Assembly: GCF_028401955.1 (NCBI RefSeq)
Contig: NZ_JAQOTJ010000010.1
Span: 1-64,000 of the forward strand
Reading direction: 5' to 3'
From: Bacillus sp. BP-3
Lineage (GTDB): Bacteria; Bacillota; Bacilli; Bacillales; Bacillaceae_G
DNA: 64,000 bases
Part shown: positions 15,724 to 24,397 of the stretch, one piece after another
How positions within the stretch are numbered: position 1 is the first letter of the stretch
How the letters are laid out: each line of letters opens with the position of its first letter
Translations under genes and position numbers: made by a program
The notes under the pieces: generated by a model
Database searches by the model: none
The model's input: only the letters and a program-made list of their open reading frames with translations
What the model was told of the DNA's origin: nothing

Positions 15724-18234
15724 TTATTGCCCGATTCCACAGCAGTTTTTGTATTTTTTCCCGCTGCCACATGTACATAAGTCGTTGCGGCCTGTTTGGT
15801 CACTTTTTACGACTGGTTTCTTCTTTGCAAGTTCGTCGCCATCTTTCGGGTGAACTGCTTCCCCTTGCGCTACTTCTTGACGTTCTAAGTTTTGTTCAAT
15901 TTCCGCCTTTAGGATGTAACGAGAAATTTCTTCTTCAATAGAAGCAATCATCGCTTCAAACATCGCAAAACCTTCCATTTGATATTCACGAAGTGGATCA
16001 ATTTGACCGTACGCGCGTAAATGAATACCTTCACGTAAGTGATCCATTGCATCGATGTGATCCATCCATTTCGTGTCTACAACGCGGAATACAACTACTT
16101 TTTCAAATTCACGTATTTGTGCTTCTGGCATTTGCGTTTCCTTCTCGTCGTAGCGTGCTTTCACTTTCGCAAAGATGCTATCGATCATTTCTTCTGGCGC
16201 TAAGCGGCGTAATTCTTCTTCTTTCACATCACCGTCTTGTAGAAGAGTTGCATTTAAGTACTCAACAAGACCAGCAATGTTCCACTCTTCTTCTAATTCC
16301 TCTTGCGTATGAAGAGCTACCATGCGCTCTACTGTAGAATGCATCATTCCTTCAATAATACCGCGCAGATTCTCTGATTCCATTACATCTTGACGTTGCT
16401 TGTAAATAACTTCACGCTGCTGACGAAGTACATCGTCGTATTGAAGAAGCTGTTTACGCGCATCGTAGTTATTACCTTCTACTCGTTTTTGTGCAGATTC
16501 AACAGCGCGAGATACCATTTTACTTTCGATTGGTTGTGAATCATCCATACCTAAACGATCCATCATCGCTTTCATATTGTCAGCACCAAAACGACGCATC
16601 AGTTCATCCTCCATTGATAGGTAGAACTGCGTTACACCGGCATCTCCTTGACGTCCAGAACGACCGCGCAGCTGATTATCGATGCGTCGGCTTTCATGAC
16701 GCTCTGTACCGATAACCGCTAAACCGCCGACTTCACGTACGCCGTCTGCAAGTTTAATATCCGTACCACGGCCAGCCATGTTTGTCGCGATTGTCACCGC
16801 ACCTTGATGACCTGCTTCAGCAACAATTTCTGCTTCACGTGCATGGTTTTTCGCATTTAAGACATTATGACGTACACCTTTTCTCGTTAACATCTTCGAA
16901 ATCAACTCAGATGTTTCAATTGCTACTGTACCAACAAGAACAGGTTGTCCATTTTTATGACGCTCAACAATATCGTTTACAACAGCGTTAAATTTCCCTT
17001 CCATCGTTTTGAAAATTAAATCTGCACGGTCATCACGAATAATCGGCTTATTCGTCGGAATTACAATAACATGCATGTTATAGATGTTACGGAATTCTTC
17101 TTCCTCTGTTTTCGCTGTACCTGTCATACCAGAAAGCTTCTCATACATACGGAAGTAGTTTTGGAATGTAATCGTTGCAAGTGTCATACTTTCATTTTGA
17201 ATTTCTACGCCTTCTTTTGCCTCAATCGCTTGATGCAATCCTTCGCTGTAGCGGCGACCTTTCATAAGACGACCTGTAAATTGGTCAACAATTACGATTT
17301 CGCCTTCTTGCACAACATAATCTGTATCACGCTGCATAACAACGTGAGCACGAAGCGCTTGATTAATATGGTGAAGAAGCGCTACATGTTTTAAATCAAA
17401 TAAGTTTTCAATGTGGAACGATTTTTCTGCCTTGTTAATCCCTTCTTCTGTCAACATAACATTTTTCGTTTTCACATCAAACGTATATTCTTTTTCATTT
17501 GTTAACGTACGCACAAATGCATTGGCAAATATATATAATTCTGCAGATTTTTGCGCTTGTCCAGAAATAATCAGCGGTGTACGTGCTTCATCAATTAAAA
17601 TAGAGTCTACCTCATCGATGATGGCAAAGTGCAGTGGACGCTGTACACACTGCTCTTTATAAAGCACCATGTTATCACGTAAGTAGTCGAATCCAAGTTC
17701 ATTATTCGTACTGTACGTAATATCAGCAGCATACGCAGCTTGCTTCTCTTCTCGTGACATATGGTTTAAATTGATACCAACTGTTAACCCAAGGAACTCA
17801 TGTAGTTGTCCCATTTCACCTGCGTCACGCTGTGCTAAATATTCATTGACCGTAACAACGTGAACACCTTTTCCAGTAAGAGCATTTAAGTATACTGGTA
17901 AAGTAGAAGTTAACGTTTTACCTTCCCCTGTTTTCATCTCAGAGATATTTCCTTCATGCAGGGCAATACCACCCATTAACTGAACAGGGTATGGACGCAT
18001 ACCAAGTACACGTGTCGCCGCTTCACGCACAACAGCAAAAGCTTCTGGCAACAAATCATCTACTGTTTCACCTTTTGTTAGTCTCTCTTTAAACTCTACT
18101 GTTTTTCCTTTTAACTGTTCATCTGTCAGTGGTGACATTTGATCTGCTAATGCTTCTATTTTATCCACGGTTTTTTGCATACGTTTTACTTGACGTTCAT
18201 TTGTATCAAACACCTTTTTTAAAATACCGATCAT
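15724..18234 (-). CDS. secA: Preprotein translocase ATPase SecA
   Basis: An 836-residue motor protein that drives preproteins through SecYEG. Walker A is in EMKTGEGKT (K106) and the DEAD-like Walker B in [10 protein letters not shown]. The second nucleotide domain carries [12 protein letters not shown] and the arginine-rich RGRSGRQGD. The C-terminus has the zinc-binding [14 protein letters not shown] that contacts lipids and SecB-like partners. Full length for the family. It lies between hpf and prfB, the usual order in Firmicutes. Confidence 0.98.
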   Translation of the reverse strand: MIGILKKVFDTNERQVKRMQKTVDKIEALADQMSPLTDEQLKGKTVEFKERLTKGETVDDLLPEAFAVVREAATRVLGMRPYPVQLMGGIALHEGNISEMKTGEGKTLTSTLPVYLNALTGKGVHVVTVNEYLAQRDAGEMGQLHEFLGLTVGINLNHMSREEKQAAYAADITYSTNNELGFDYLRDNMVLYKEQCVQRPLHFAIIDEVDSILIDEARTPLIISGQAQKSAELYIFANAFVRTLTNEKEYTFDVKTKNVMLTEEGINKAEKSFHIENLFDLKHVALLHHINQALRAHVVMQRDTDYVVQEGEIVIVDQFTGRLMKGRRYSEGLHQAIEAKEGVEIQNESMTLATITFQNYFRMYEKLSGMTGTAKTEEEEFRNIYNMHVIVIPTNKPIIRDDRADLIFKTMEGKFNAVVNDIVERHKNGQPVLVGTVAIETSELISKMLTRKGVRHNVLNAKNHAREAEIVAEAGHQGAVTIATNMAGRGTDIKLADGVREVGGLAVIGTERHESRRIDNQLRGRSGRQGDAGVTQFYLSMEDELMRRFGADNMKAMMDRLGMDDSQPIESKMVSRAVESAQKRVEGNNYDARKQLLQYDDVLRQQREVIYKQRQDVMESENLRGIIEGMMHSTVERMVALHTQEELEEEWNIAGLVEYLNATLLQDGDVKEEELRRLAPEEMIDSIFAKVKARYDEKETQMPEAQIREFEKVVVFRVVDTKWMDHIDAMDHLREGIHLRAYGQIDPLREYQMEGFAMFEAMIASIEEEISRYILKAEIEQNLERQEVAQGEAVHPKDGDELAKKKPVVKSDQTGRNDLCTCGSGKKYKNCCGIGQ

Positions 18235-18521
18235 GAGAATACGCTCCTCTTTTATTAAAATAAAACTCCCATCAGTGGCTGTCTTCTTTTCACTGGTTGG
18301 TAGCTATAAAACTCAATTTCATGTTTGTATAAAAAAATAGAATTGTTTCGCCTACTAAAAAAGTGTAAACCTACTGACAATTGTAACACTTGTTTTGTAT
18401 GTATGACAACAATCTGCCAAATGCATCTATACATCTATAGAAAAGTAAAACAACAATCTGCTCACATTCCTATACAACCTAAAAAAACGCAGCCATGACA
18501 GCTGCGTTTTCTGTTATATTA
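18235..18521. other. Intergenic region upstream of secA
   Basis: It contains the secA leader and, at 18481-18511, the hpf terminator: AAAACGCAGC and GCTGCGTTTT with T runs on both strands. I see no gene here. Confidence 0.6.
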
Positions 18522-19064
18522 TTATTTAGTTTCGATTAAACCATATTTTCCATCTTTACGGCCATATACAACATTTGTTTCATTTGTTTCTGAATTTGTA
18601 AAGACGAAGAAGTTATGACCTAACATATCCATTTGTAAAATCGCTTCTTCTACATCCATTGGTTTTAAGTCAAATCGTTTTGTACGGACAAGCTCTAATT
18701 CATCTTCAGCAACCTCTTCTTGCACAGCTGATTGATCTGGAAGAATCAACATTGCTTTTACAGAGCCTTTTTCACGTAACTTACGGTTTACTTTTGTTTT
18801 ATGTTTACGAATTTGTCTTTCCAGTTTATCTACTACTAAATCAATAGCAGCGTACATATCGCTATTTGTTTCTTCAGCGCGAAGTAATAAATCTGGAAAC
18901 GGGATTGTTACTTCCACCCTTTGCTTGTCAGAGTATACTTTTAAGTTTACCTTAATTTCTGGAAAAGTATCGAAATAGCGTTCTAACTTACTTAACTTTT
19001 TCTCTACATATTCCTTTAATGCTGGAGTTACTTCAATATTTTCACCGCGAATGTTGAATTTCAT
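18522..19064 (-). CDS. hpf: Ribosome hibernation promoting factor, long form
   Basis: A 180-residue protein with an N-terminal S30AE ribosome-binding domain (MKFNIRGENIEVTPALKEYVEKKLSKLERYF cut as motif MKFNIRGENIEVTP at 1-14) and a C-terminal dimerisation domain (DLKPMDVEEAILQMDMLGHNFFVF). The long form pairs 70S ribosomes into inactive 100S dimers in stationary phase or stress. AAAGGAGGAG precedes the ATG. The gene has a long leader with a perfect inverted repeat at 19149-19173 and its own terminator, so it is probably monocistronic. Confidence 0.95.
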   Translation of the reverse strand: MKFNIRGENIEVTPALKEYVEKKLSKLERYFDTFPEIKVNLKVYSDKQRVEVTIPFPDLLLRAEETNSDMYAAIDLVVDKLERQIRKHKTKVNRKLREKGSVKAMLILPDQSAVQEEVAEDELELVRTKRFDLKPMDVEEAILQMDMLGHNFFVFTNSETNETNVVYGRKDGKYGLIETK

Positions 19065-19148
19065 AGATGAACTCCTCCTTTCAAGCCTATGTATAAGGTT
19101 TTCGACAAAGGTATCAAAAACCCTTCCTACATTTTAAAAAATTTTGAT

Positions 19149-19173
19149 AAAATCGATATTTTTTATCGATTTT
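19149..19173. promoter_or_regulatory. Inverted repeat in the hpf upstream region
   Basis: AAAATCGATA and TATCGATTTT enclose five Ts. It lies about 85-110 bases before the hpf start and could be a leader hairpin or an operator. It is not visibly a known binding site. Confidence 0.4.
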
Positions 19174-19302
19174 TGTAGAAAAGAAAATGTATTATCTTTC
19201 CTACCCTTATTTTATCCTATTCACATCTTACTTACTGTATGTAGGTGTGAAGAATTAGTTACAAAATTGCTACAACTTCTTGACAACGCTTTCTTTATGA
19301 TA

Positions 19303-19333
19303 AAACCTCCGTTAGCTATGCAACGGAGGTTCT
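19303..19333 (-). terminator. Terminator of the cold-shock gene
   Basis: AACCTCCGTT and AACGGAGGTT form a perfect 10-base stem followed by TTTT on the minus strand, about 50 bases beyond the csp stop. Confidence 0.75.
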
Positions 19334-19385
19334 CTTATGTGAAACGTTGGTCCTTATGGCGCACCATTTTTCTCTGATAAAATGA

Positions 19386-19583
19386 TTACAACTTTACAAC
19401 GTTTGCCGCTTGCGGACCACGCGCACCGTCTACAATCTCAAATTTCACATTTTGTCCTTCTTCTAACGTTTTATATCCATCGTCCTGAATCGCAGAAAAA
19501 TGAACAAAAACATCATCTCCGCCATCGCGCTCGATAAACCCAAAACCTTTTTCTGAATTAAACCATTTTACTTTTCCTTGCAT
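19386..19583 (-). CDS. Cold-shock protein (CspA family)
   Basis: A 65-residue single OB-fold protein with both RNA-binding motifs, KGFGFI (RNP1) and VFVHF (RNP2). Such proteins bind single-stranded RNA and DNA and act as RNA chaperones in the cold and in stationary phase. It has a strong promoter (19637-19665), a short leader and a strong terminator, so it is a separate unit. Several paralogues exist in B. cereus-group genomes, so I give no letter. Confidence 0.95.
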   Translation of the reverse strand: MQGKVKWFNSEKGFGFIERDGGDDVFVHFSAIQDDGYKTLEEGQNVKFEIVDGARGPQAANVVKL

Positions 19584-19636
19584 GATCGTTCCATTCCCTT
19601 CAATCTTAAAATAAAGGCATCTGCCCCCTACTTTGA

Positions 19637-19665
19637 CTATAACGAATTGGAAAATGGAAAGTCAA
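19637..19665 (-). promoter_or_regulatory. Sigma-A promoter of the cold-shock gene
   Basis: On the minus strand TTGACT (19660-19665), a 17-base spacer and TTATAG (19637-19642). The start point would be about 45 bases ahead of the ATG. Confidence 0.7.
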
Positions 19666-19705
19666 AGAAGACTTATCGTCTTTTTATTGTACCTTTCGAC
19701 ATATA

Positions 19706-21304
19706 CTATTTCTCAATATACACAGAACGCACAATCGTCCGCGTATATGCTTTTCCTTCTTTATTTTTCCCTTTAATATCGATCGTTACGTTATACACAC
19801 CTGATTTTTCAACATTCGGCAACTTCCCAGTGAATGTAGCTGCATCTTCTTTTTGCAACGTATTAGTTTGTGAAACTAACTTCCCGTCCCGATCTACAAC
19901 GTGCACATCAAAGGATACGTTTTCTTGCTTTAAGGAACGCTTTTGATATTTTGTTAACTTAAATTCTGCTTTGTTTTGTTTCACTTTACCAGGCATTTCT
20001 AATGTAAACGGTGCAGCTTGTTTATAATTCGCAAGCATCAAATACGCATCGTCCTTTTTCTCTGACATCATTTTCAAGCGCCACTCGCCTTCTTCCATTT
20101 GATCTACTTGGAATGTTCGAATCGTCGCTCCGTTAAAATAAGCATATTCTTCTCCAATCGCTGCTTTGCTGCTTTGATTTGTGTACACCTTACCAGATGG
20201 AGCAATAAGTTGTATTTGTGCATTTGGATTTGCAGTCAATACAGAAATACTTCCATCTGTTACAATATCCACTGCAAAGGTTTGTTCCACCCAGCTATTT
20301 GATGGAAGTTCCCCTCCAACTACCGTTTGATTCGCATTAGCAGCCAGGCTTTTTTGTGATTCTTCAAATATATTTTCGTTTACGATAGAAGGAGATGGTG
20401 AAGCACCACGCAAATAAGGCTCAATCCGTGAAAATACAGCTGATCCCATTCGAATGCTATCATGATCGAGACTAGAACCTGTGAATAAATGTTTTCCATA
20501 AGGCAGCTTCGTACTCCATTCGTTAACTAACCCATCATTCCCACCATACCAGGAAAGATAAAATCCACCCACAGACAATGCAGAAAAGGCCGGTCCCCAA
20601 CTTGTTCCCGCCACTGTATAATAACGGTTCAACTTAGCGTTTGGATTACTATCTGTTATATTACGAAACTGTGCCATTTCCCCTGTCTGCAAAGAGTACG
20701 TACCCGCATCCTGTTGCCCTAGCAAAGAAGCAAGCCAGCCTGCCCACCAACTATATGCTAAATCTGCTAGATTCGATCCATAATGCGGCGAGGCAAGCGT
20801 CACTACATTTCCAACAAAACGGTTGGCACCGTAATGAATAAGCGCCGCTTGTGTATCTGGTCCACCTTTACTATGGGCAACAATATTCACTTTCCTCCCA
20901 AAATGATTATAGATTTCCTCCAGCATAGAAGCGAGCAAACGCCCATTATCCCACTCACTCGCTGAACCTTTCCCAGCCGCATCATACAACTGGATAAAAA
21001 CAGTTTGATATCCTGCCTTATAAGCATAGTTATACATATCGTTCATACCATGATAAACCGTTTCACCATACCAATCCTTAGCATTTCCATTCTTCCCTTG
21101 AACGAATACGATAGGCGGCAACTCCTTAGCATGCTCAGGAGTTGCCCCCAAAAACCAACTCCCAGGAGTAAACGATTCTGACGGCGGAAAAATCCCCCCA
21201 GATAGTTGCACAGAACTAGCAAAAGCAGATGAAATAGGAAAAGAGCAAGAAATCAAAATAAAAACAGTTAACAAGGCAAAGAAACGTTTGAACTTACGAA
21301 ACAT
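19706..21304 (-). CDS. Secreted alpha/beta-hydrolase lipase
   Basis: A 532-residue exported protein. The ATG at 21304 follows a G-rich site and gives a signal peptide (MFRKFKRFFALLTVFILI then SAFA). The catalytic core has the nucleophile elbow AHSKGG, like AHSMGG of Bacillus lipases, preceded by the oxyanion region PPIVFVQGKNG, and a late SSLDHDSI that may supply the histidine. The C-terminal 200 residues are beta-rich repeats like those of surface-attached enzymes. It stands alone between the csp gene and repeats. It probably cleaves esters or lipids outside the cell; the true substrate is unknown. The longer frame to 21343 lacks a ribosome site. Confidence 0.8.
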   Translation of the reverse strand: MFRKFKRFFALLTVFILISCSFPISSAFASSVQLSGGIFPPSESFTPGSWFLGATPEHAKELPPIVFVQGKNGNAKDWYGETVYHGMNDMYNYAYKAGYQTVFIQLYDAAGKGSASEWDNGRLLASMLEEIYNHFGRKVNIVAHSKGGPDTQAALIHYGANRFVGNVVTLASPHYGSNLADLAYSWWAGWLASLLGQQDAGTYSLQTGEMAQFRNITDSNPNAKLNRYYTVAGTSWGPAFSALSVGGFYLSWYGGNDGLVNEWSTKLPYGKHLFTGSSLDHDSIRMGSAVFSRIEPYLRGASPSPSIVNENIFEESQKSLAANANQTVVGGELPSNSWVEQTFAVDIVTDGSISVLTANPNAQIQLIAPSGKVYTNQSSKAAIGEEYAYFNGATIRTFQVDQMEEGEWRLKMMSEKKDDAYLMLANYKQAAPFTLEMPGKVKQNKAEFKLTKYQKRSLKQENVSFDVHVVDRDGKLVSQTNTLQKEDAATFTGKLPNVEKSGVYNVTIDIKGKNKEGKAYTRTIVRSVYIEK

Positions 21305-21400
21305 AACAGGCCCCCTTATCGAATTTAAAATTCTCCCATACAATTATGTTATGCACAGGTTTATCCAATCATTTGTAATTCATTAAATAATAGACACACG

Positions 21401-21533
21401 ATAAAGTGAAAATTCAATCAGCCCTCACCAATTGGGTGCATGCCAGCAGTTTATCTCCCACCGAACACTCTAGCCGCTAGAGCTGGACAACAAGGAAAAG
21501 CGGAAGCGGCTCGCCCACGAATAGCGGGATAAA
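21401..21533 (+). repeat. bcr1-type repeat, copy 1, with a permuted second element inside
   Basis: Bounded by ATAAA at both ends (21401-21405 and 21529-21533), starting ATAAAGTGAAA and ending AGCGGGATAAA. The ATAAA/TTTAT flanks are those of the B. cereus-group bcr1 repeat as I recall it. The interior holds TCTAGCCGCTAGAGCTGGAC followed by GGAAAAGCGGAAGCGGCTCG, the two ends of another repeat in swapped order compared with 35956-36076. Confidence 0.6.
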
Positions 21534-21627
21534 AAAGGCGTGATTTCTCCTTCCAAAAATTTAATAGTACCATTGCGTAATTCGAGTAGATAAAAACTAT
21601 GATGATATACAATTTTAAAAAAACATA

Positions 21628-21656
21628 TTGTTATATTTTCAAATCTATAATATACT
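21628..21656 (+). promoter_or_regulatory. Promoter of the 26-residue peptide gene
   Basis: TTGTTA (21628-21633), exactly 17 bases, TATACT (21651-21656). The start point would be about 43 bases ahead of the ATG. Confidence 0.6.
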
Positions 21657-21705
21657 AAAAATATAAAATTCTTAATTTTCAAAAAATATTAGAGGAGGAA
21701 TTATT

Positions 21706-21786
21706 ATGACGATCGCAATTGCAGTTTTATCATTTTTAGGTGGGTTAATTCCATTAATAACAACTCTTTTAAAAGCATTCATGTAA
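21706..21786 (+). CDS. 26-residue hydrophobic membrane-active peptide
   Basis: The frame starts at ATG 21706 after AGAGGAGGAA and encodes MTIAIAVLSFLGGLIP, LITTLLKAFM (26 residues). It is one hydrophobic amphipathic helix with a Gly-Gly-Pro hinge region and a single lysine near the C-terminus. It has its own promoter, an excellent ribosome site and a downstream hairpin, so it is very probably a real gene. I do not recognise a family. A small toxin, a PSM-like surfactant peptide, a leaderless bacteriocin or a membrane regulator peptide are possible. A convergent promoter just downstream could give an antisense RNA. Confidence 0.6.
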   Translation: MTIAIAVLSFLGGLIPLITTLLKAFM

Positions 21787-21804
21787 TCTTCTTGCACTCA
21801 TAAT

Positions 21805-21834
21805 AAATTATCGTACAAATAATCTGTCTATCAA
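21805..21834 (-). promoter_or_regulatory. Convergent promoter facing the small peptide gene
   Basis: On the minus strand TTGATA (21829-21834), an 18-base spacer and TAATTT (21805-21810). A transcript starting near 21798 would be antisense to the whole peptide gene. The hexamers are moderate matches only. Confidence 0.3.
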
Positions 21835-21860
21835 AGTTAAATTGATGCGCAGATTATTTG
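21816..21860 (+). terminator. Hairpin downstream of the small peptide gene
   Basis: CAAATAATCTG (21816-21826) and CAGATTATTTG (21850-21860) enclose a second inner stem. The stem is long, but the following T run is weak, so it may stabilise the mRNA as much as terminate it. Confidence 0.5.
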
Positions 21861-22214
21861 TGTGACTCTTTATATAACAAAAATGTTTTAGTATACATAT
21901 TGAAAAACAAAGCATGTAATAGGTGATATTCGATATTGATTTAAAGGCTTTTATATTTTATAAAAAGGTTTGTTGAATGAATAAGAGCATAATACACTGT
22001 TTGATTCTTATAATTCACACAATTTCCAAAATTCAACTCTCCAAATGTTAATATTTGTTATATAATAAACTTACCAAATAACTACCTAGGTAGTTTCCCC
22101 TGTTTTGCTTGTTAAAATAGTTTACCCTTATTATTATCTCAAAAAGAACCTGTAGTGATTACTACAAGTTCTTTTTGCTTTTCTAGTTAAGTGCGAAGAA
22201 AAACAAATGAAAAA
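21861..22214. other. Non-coding region downstream of comFC
   Basis: AT-rich, with a bidirectional terminator at 22141-22175 (AAGAACCTGTAGT and ACTACAAGTTCTT, T run) that ends the com operon. Nothing else can be supported. Confidence 0.6.
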
Positions 22215-22922
22215 TCAGCGACATAACGTCAAAGACGAAACGGTATTCGCACCTTTTTCATAGAAACATTGCGCCGCTTGACGCACCGTAATACCAGTTG
22301 TGTACACGTCATCAATTAAGACAATGTCTTTTCCACAAAAAGATTCTTCTTCCGCAAAGGAAAAGGGCCGAGAACGCTGTAATCGTTCTGCTCTTGTTTT
22401 CTTACTTTGCTTCTCTGCATCACTTCGCATAAGCGATGTTTTCATCACCGGAATCGATAAACATGCCGCTAATAATTCAGCTTGATTAAACCCTCGTTCA
22501 TATTGACGCGATAAACTAAGCGGAATCGGAACAATACAATCACAATGCGAAAAATGCCGCTGAAAAGCATCGGCAAACGAAGAAGCAAATATGTGCACAA
22601 GCGCTGCATCACCACGAAACTTAAAACGAGCTAACACTTCTTTTACCCAATCATTATATACATAGACAGAGCGATTTTTAACATACACATGCCGAAAATA
22701 TGGATTTTGCCTCCAGCGTAAACAATCCTGACAGTATTCCCCTTTCCTATATTCATCTGCTAAATATTGAAACATTCTGCCGCAATCCACACAAATATCT
22801 CCAATAATATAAGAAAATTTAAGTTCACAGTACGTGCATACCGTCCTCTTGTCTTGTTCAACAAAAAAAGAAAACCAGCTCGGCAAATCAGAGACAACAT
22901 CATCACAAAGAAGGCAATGCAT
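22215..22922 (-). CDS. comFC: Competence protein ComFC (phosphoribosyltransferase-like)
   Basis: A 235-residue cytosolic protein with a N-terminal zinc ribbon (CLLCDD, CTYCE, CVDCG, CQDC) and a type I phosphoribosyltransferase domain whose PRPP loop is DIVLIDDVYTTGIT. In transformation it works with ComFA in uptake of single-stranded DNA across the membrane. Its ATG overlaps the comFA stop by one base (TGATG), so the genes are translationally coupled. ComFB, which sits between them in B. subtilis, is absent here. Confidence 0.93.
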   Translation of the reverse strand: MHCLLCDDVVSDLPSWFSFFVEQDKRTVCTYCELKFSYIIGDICVDCGRMFQYLADEYRKGEYCQDCLRWRQNPYFRHVYVKNRSVYVYNDWVKEVLARFKFRGDAALVHIFASSFADAFQRHFSHCDCIVPIPLSLSRQYERGFNQAELLAACLSIPVMKTSLMRSDAEKQSKKTRAERLQRSRPFSFAEEESFCGKDIVLIDDVYTTGITVRQAAQCFYEKGANTVSSLTLCR

Positions 22923-24268
22923 CAGTCAACTAACCCTTCTTGCCTTGCTCGTTTATTCATCATTTGAATTTGCTTTTTCGCTGCAACCATCGCCTCTGTC
23001 TTGCCGTAATGAAAATAGACGACATCTCCAGAAGGAGCATGACGACTGCGCCCTGCTCGTCCAGCAATTTGAACGAGTGCACTTTCTGAAAAGACATGCT
23101 CTTCTGCTCCTAACACTGCCACTTGTAAATTCGAAACAGTAACGCCCCGTTCTAAAATCGTTGTCGTCACTAATAACGGAACCTCTCCCTTTCGAAACGA
23201 AGCCACTTTCTCTTTCCGCTTTGTGTCTTCCGCATGTACACCCTCTATACGATGATCCATACACTTTAAAATAGAAACGATTTCTTCTACATAACAAACA
23301 TGAGGAACAAATAGAAACATCGGATATTGTTTTTCTAAATAGATGTGGAGCCATCGTAAAATGACAGAAGGTAACGTTTTCTTTTCGATGGATTTTCGCC
23401 AATTACCGCACCAGCGAAAAATAGGTACAGGGAGGGGATAACGGTGGTAGCGAGCCGAAATAATCACGCCGTTTTGTTTTCCATTACGAAGCTTTTTTTG
23501 CCACTCTTTAGATGGCGTTGCTGTCAAATAAATAAACGAAGCATTTTCTTTACTAGCAAAGCGAACTGCATATTGCAACGTGTCATCCATCGAATAAGGA
23601 AAGGCATCAATTTCATCTACAATCATTACATCAAACGCTCTGTAATAACGAAGAAGCTGATGCGTTGTCGAAATAACAAGCTGTGCGTTTTTGGATAAGT
23701 CGTCACTTCCCCCGTATAATGCGCAAATTGAAACTACTGGGAACACTTCTTGTAAACGCGGATAAAGTTCAAGTACAACATCCGTCCGCGGCGTGGCAAT
23801 ACAAATGCGTTCTCCTCGCCGCAATGCTTCTTGTATACCATGAAATAACATCTCTGTTTTTCCCGCGCCGCATACAGCCCAGACGAAAAATGATTCTTTT
23901 CGCTTTACCGCCTGGACAATTCCGTCTGCTGCCTTTCGTTGTCCTTTTGATAGCTGACCATCCCACTTCAGACCATTCTCAATTACTTCGTTTTGTATCG
24001 GACCAGTCCAGCGAACGAGCTTTGTACATTCACTCACTCTTCCCATCATGATACATTTCCGGCAATACGCACAAACCTTATTGCAGCGATAGCATAAGAA
24101 CGAAAAAAACAATCGCCGCTCTTTATTTCCGCAGCGCTGACACAAATAACGAGAGTTTTTCTTTACAACGCCTTTCTCATAGTGAATATAACCTTCTCGC
24201 TCTAGCTGATACAGTTCTTCTTTCGATACAGATACTTCCTCTAACAGCAATTGACGACCTTCTAACAT
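22922..24268 (-). CDS. comFA: Late competence helicase ComFA
   Basis: A 448-residue DEAD-box-like ATPase that pulls single-stranded DNA into the cytoplasm during natural transformation. A four-cysteine zinc motif (CQRCGNKERRLFF...CYRC, then CAYCRKC) lies at 43-92. Walker A is AVCGAGKTEM, Walker B is MIVDEIDAF, followed by YLTATPS and, in the second domain, QIAGRAGRS. Full length. First gene of the comFA-comFC unit, with a terminator of the upstream cwlO-like gene in front. Confidence 0.95.
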   Translation of the reverse strand: MLEGRQLLLEEVSVSKEELYQLEREGYIHYEKGVVKKNSRYLCQRCGNKERRLFFSFLCYRCNKVCAYCRKCIMMGRVSECTKLVRWTGPIQNEVIENGLKWDGQLSKGQRKAADGIVQAVKRKESFFVWAVCGAGKTEMLFHGIQEALRRGERICIATPRTDVVLELYPRLQEVFPVVSICALYGGSDDLSKNAQLVISTTHQLLRYYRAFDVMIVDEIDAFPYSMDDTLQYAVRFASKENASFIYLTATPSKEWQKKLRNGKQNGVIISARYHRYPLPVPIFRWCGNWRKSIEKKTLPSVILRWLHIYLEKQYPMFLFVPHVCYVEEIVSILKCMDHRIEGVHAEDTKRKEKVASFRKGEVPLLVTTTILERGVTVSNLQVAVLGAEEHVFSESALVQIAGRAGRSRHAPSGDVVYFHYGKTEAMVAAKKQIQMMNKRARQEGLVD

Positions 24269-24324
24269 CTTACTCCCCCTTTCTGCTTTTACTATAAAAA
24301 CATAGAAAGAGTTTGTAAAATAGC

Positions 24325-24368
24325 AAAAAAGTCGATAACCTACTTTTAAAATAGTAAGCTATCGACCT
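24325..24368 (-). terminator. Terminator of the CwlO-like gene
   Basis: AGGTCGATAGCTTACTAT-type arm pairs with its complement on the other side, followed by TTTTTT on the minus strand. Confidence 0.75.
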
Positions 24369-24397
24369 TATACACGTAATTTAGTTCATTAGGAATC

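Noticed and set aside
21470-21682. 70-codon minus-strand frame near the bcr1 copy
   Set aside because: Made of repeat sequence and the promoter of the small peptide gene; no ribosome site.
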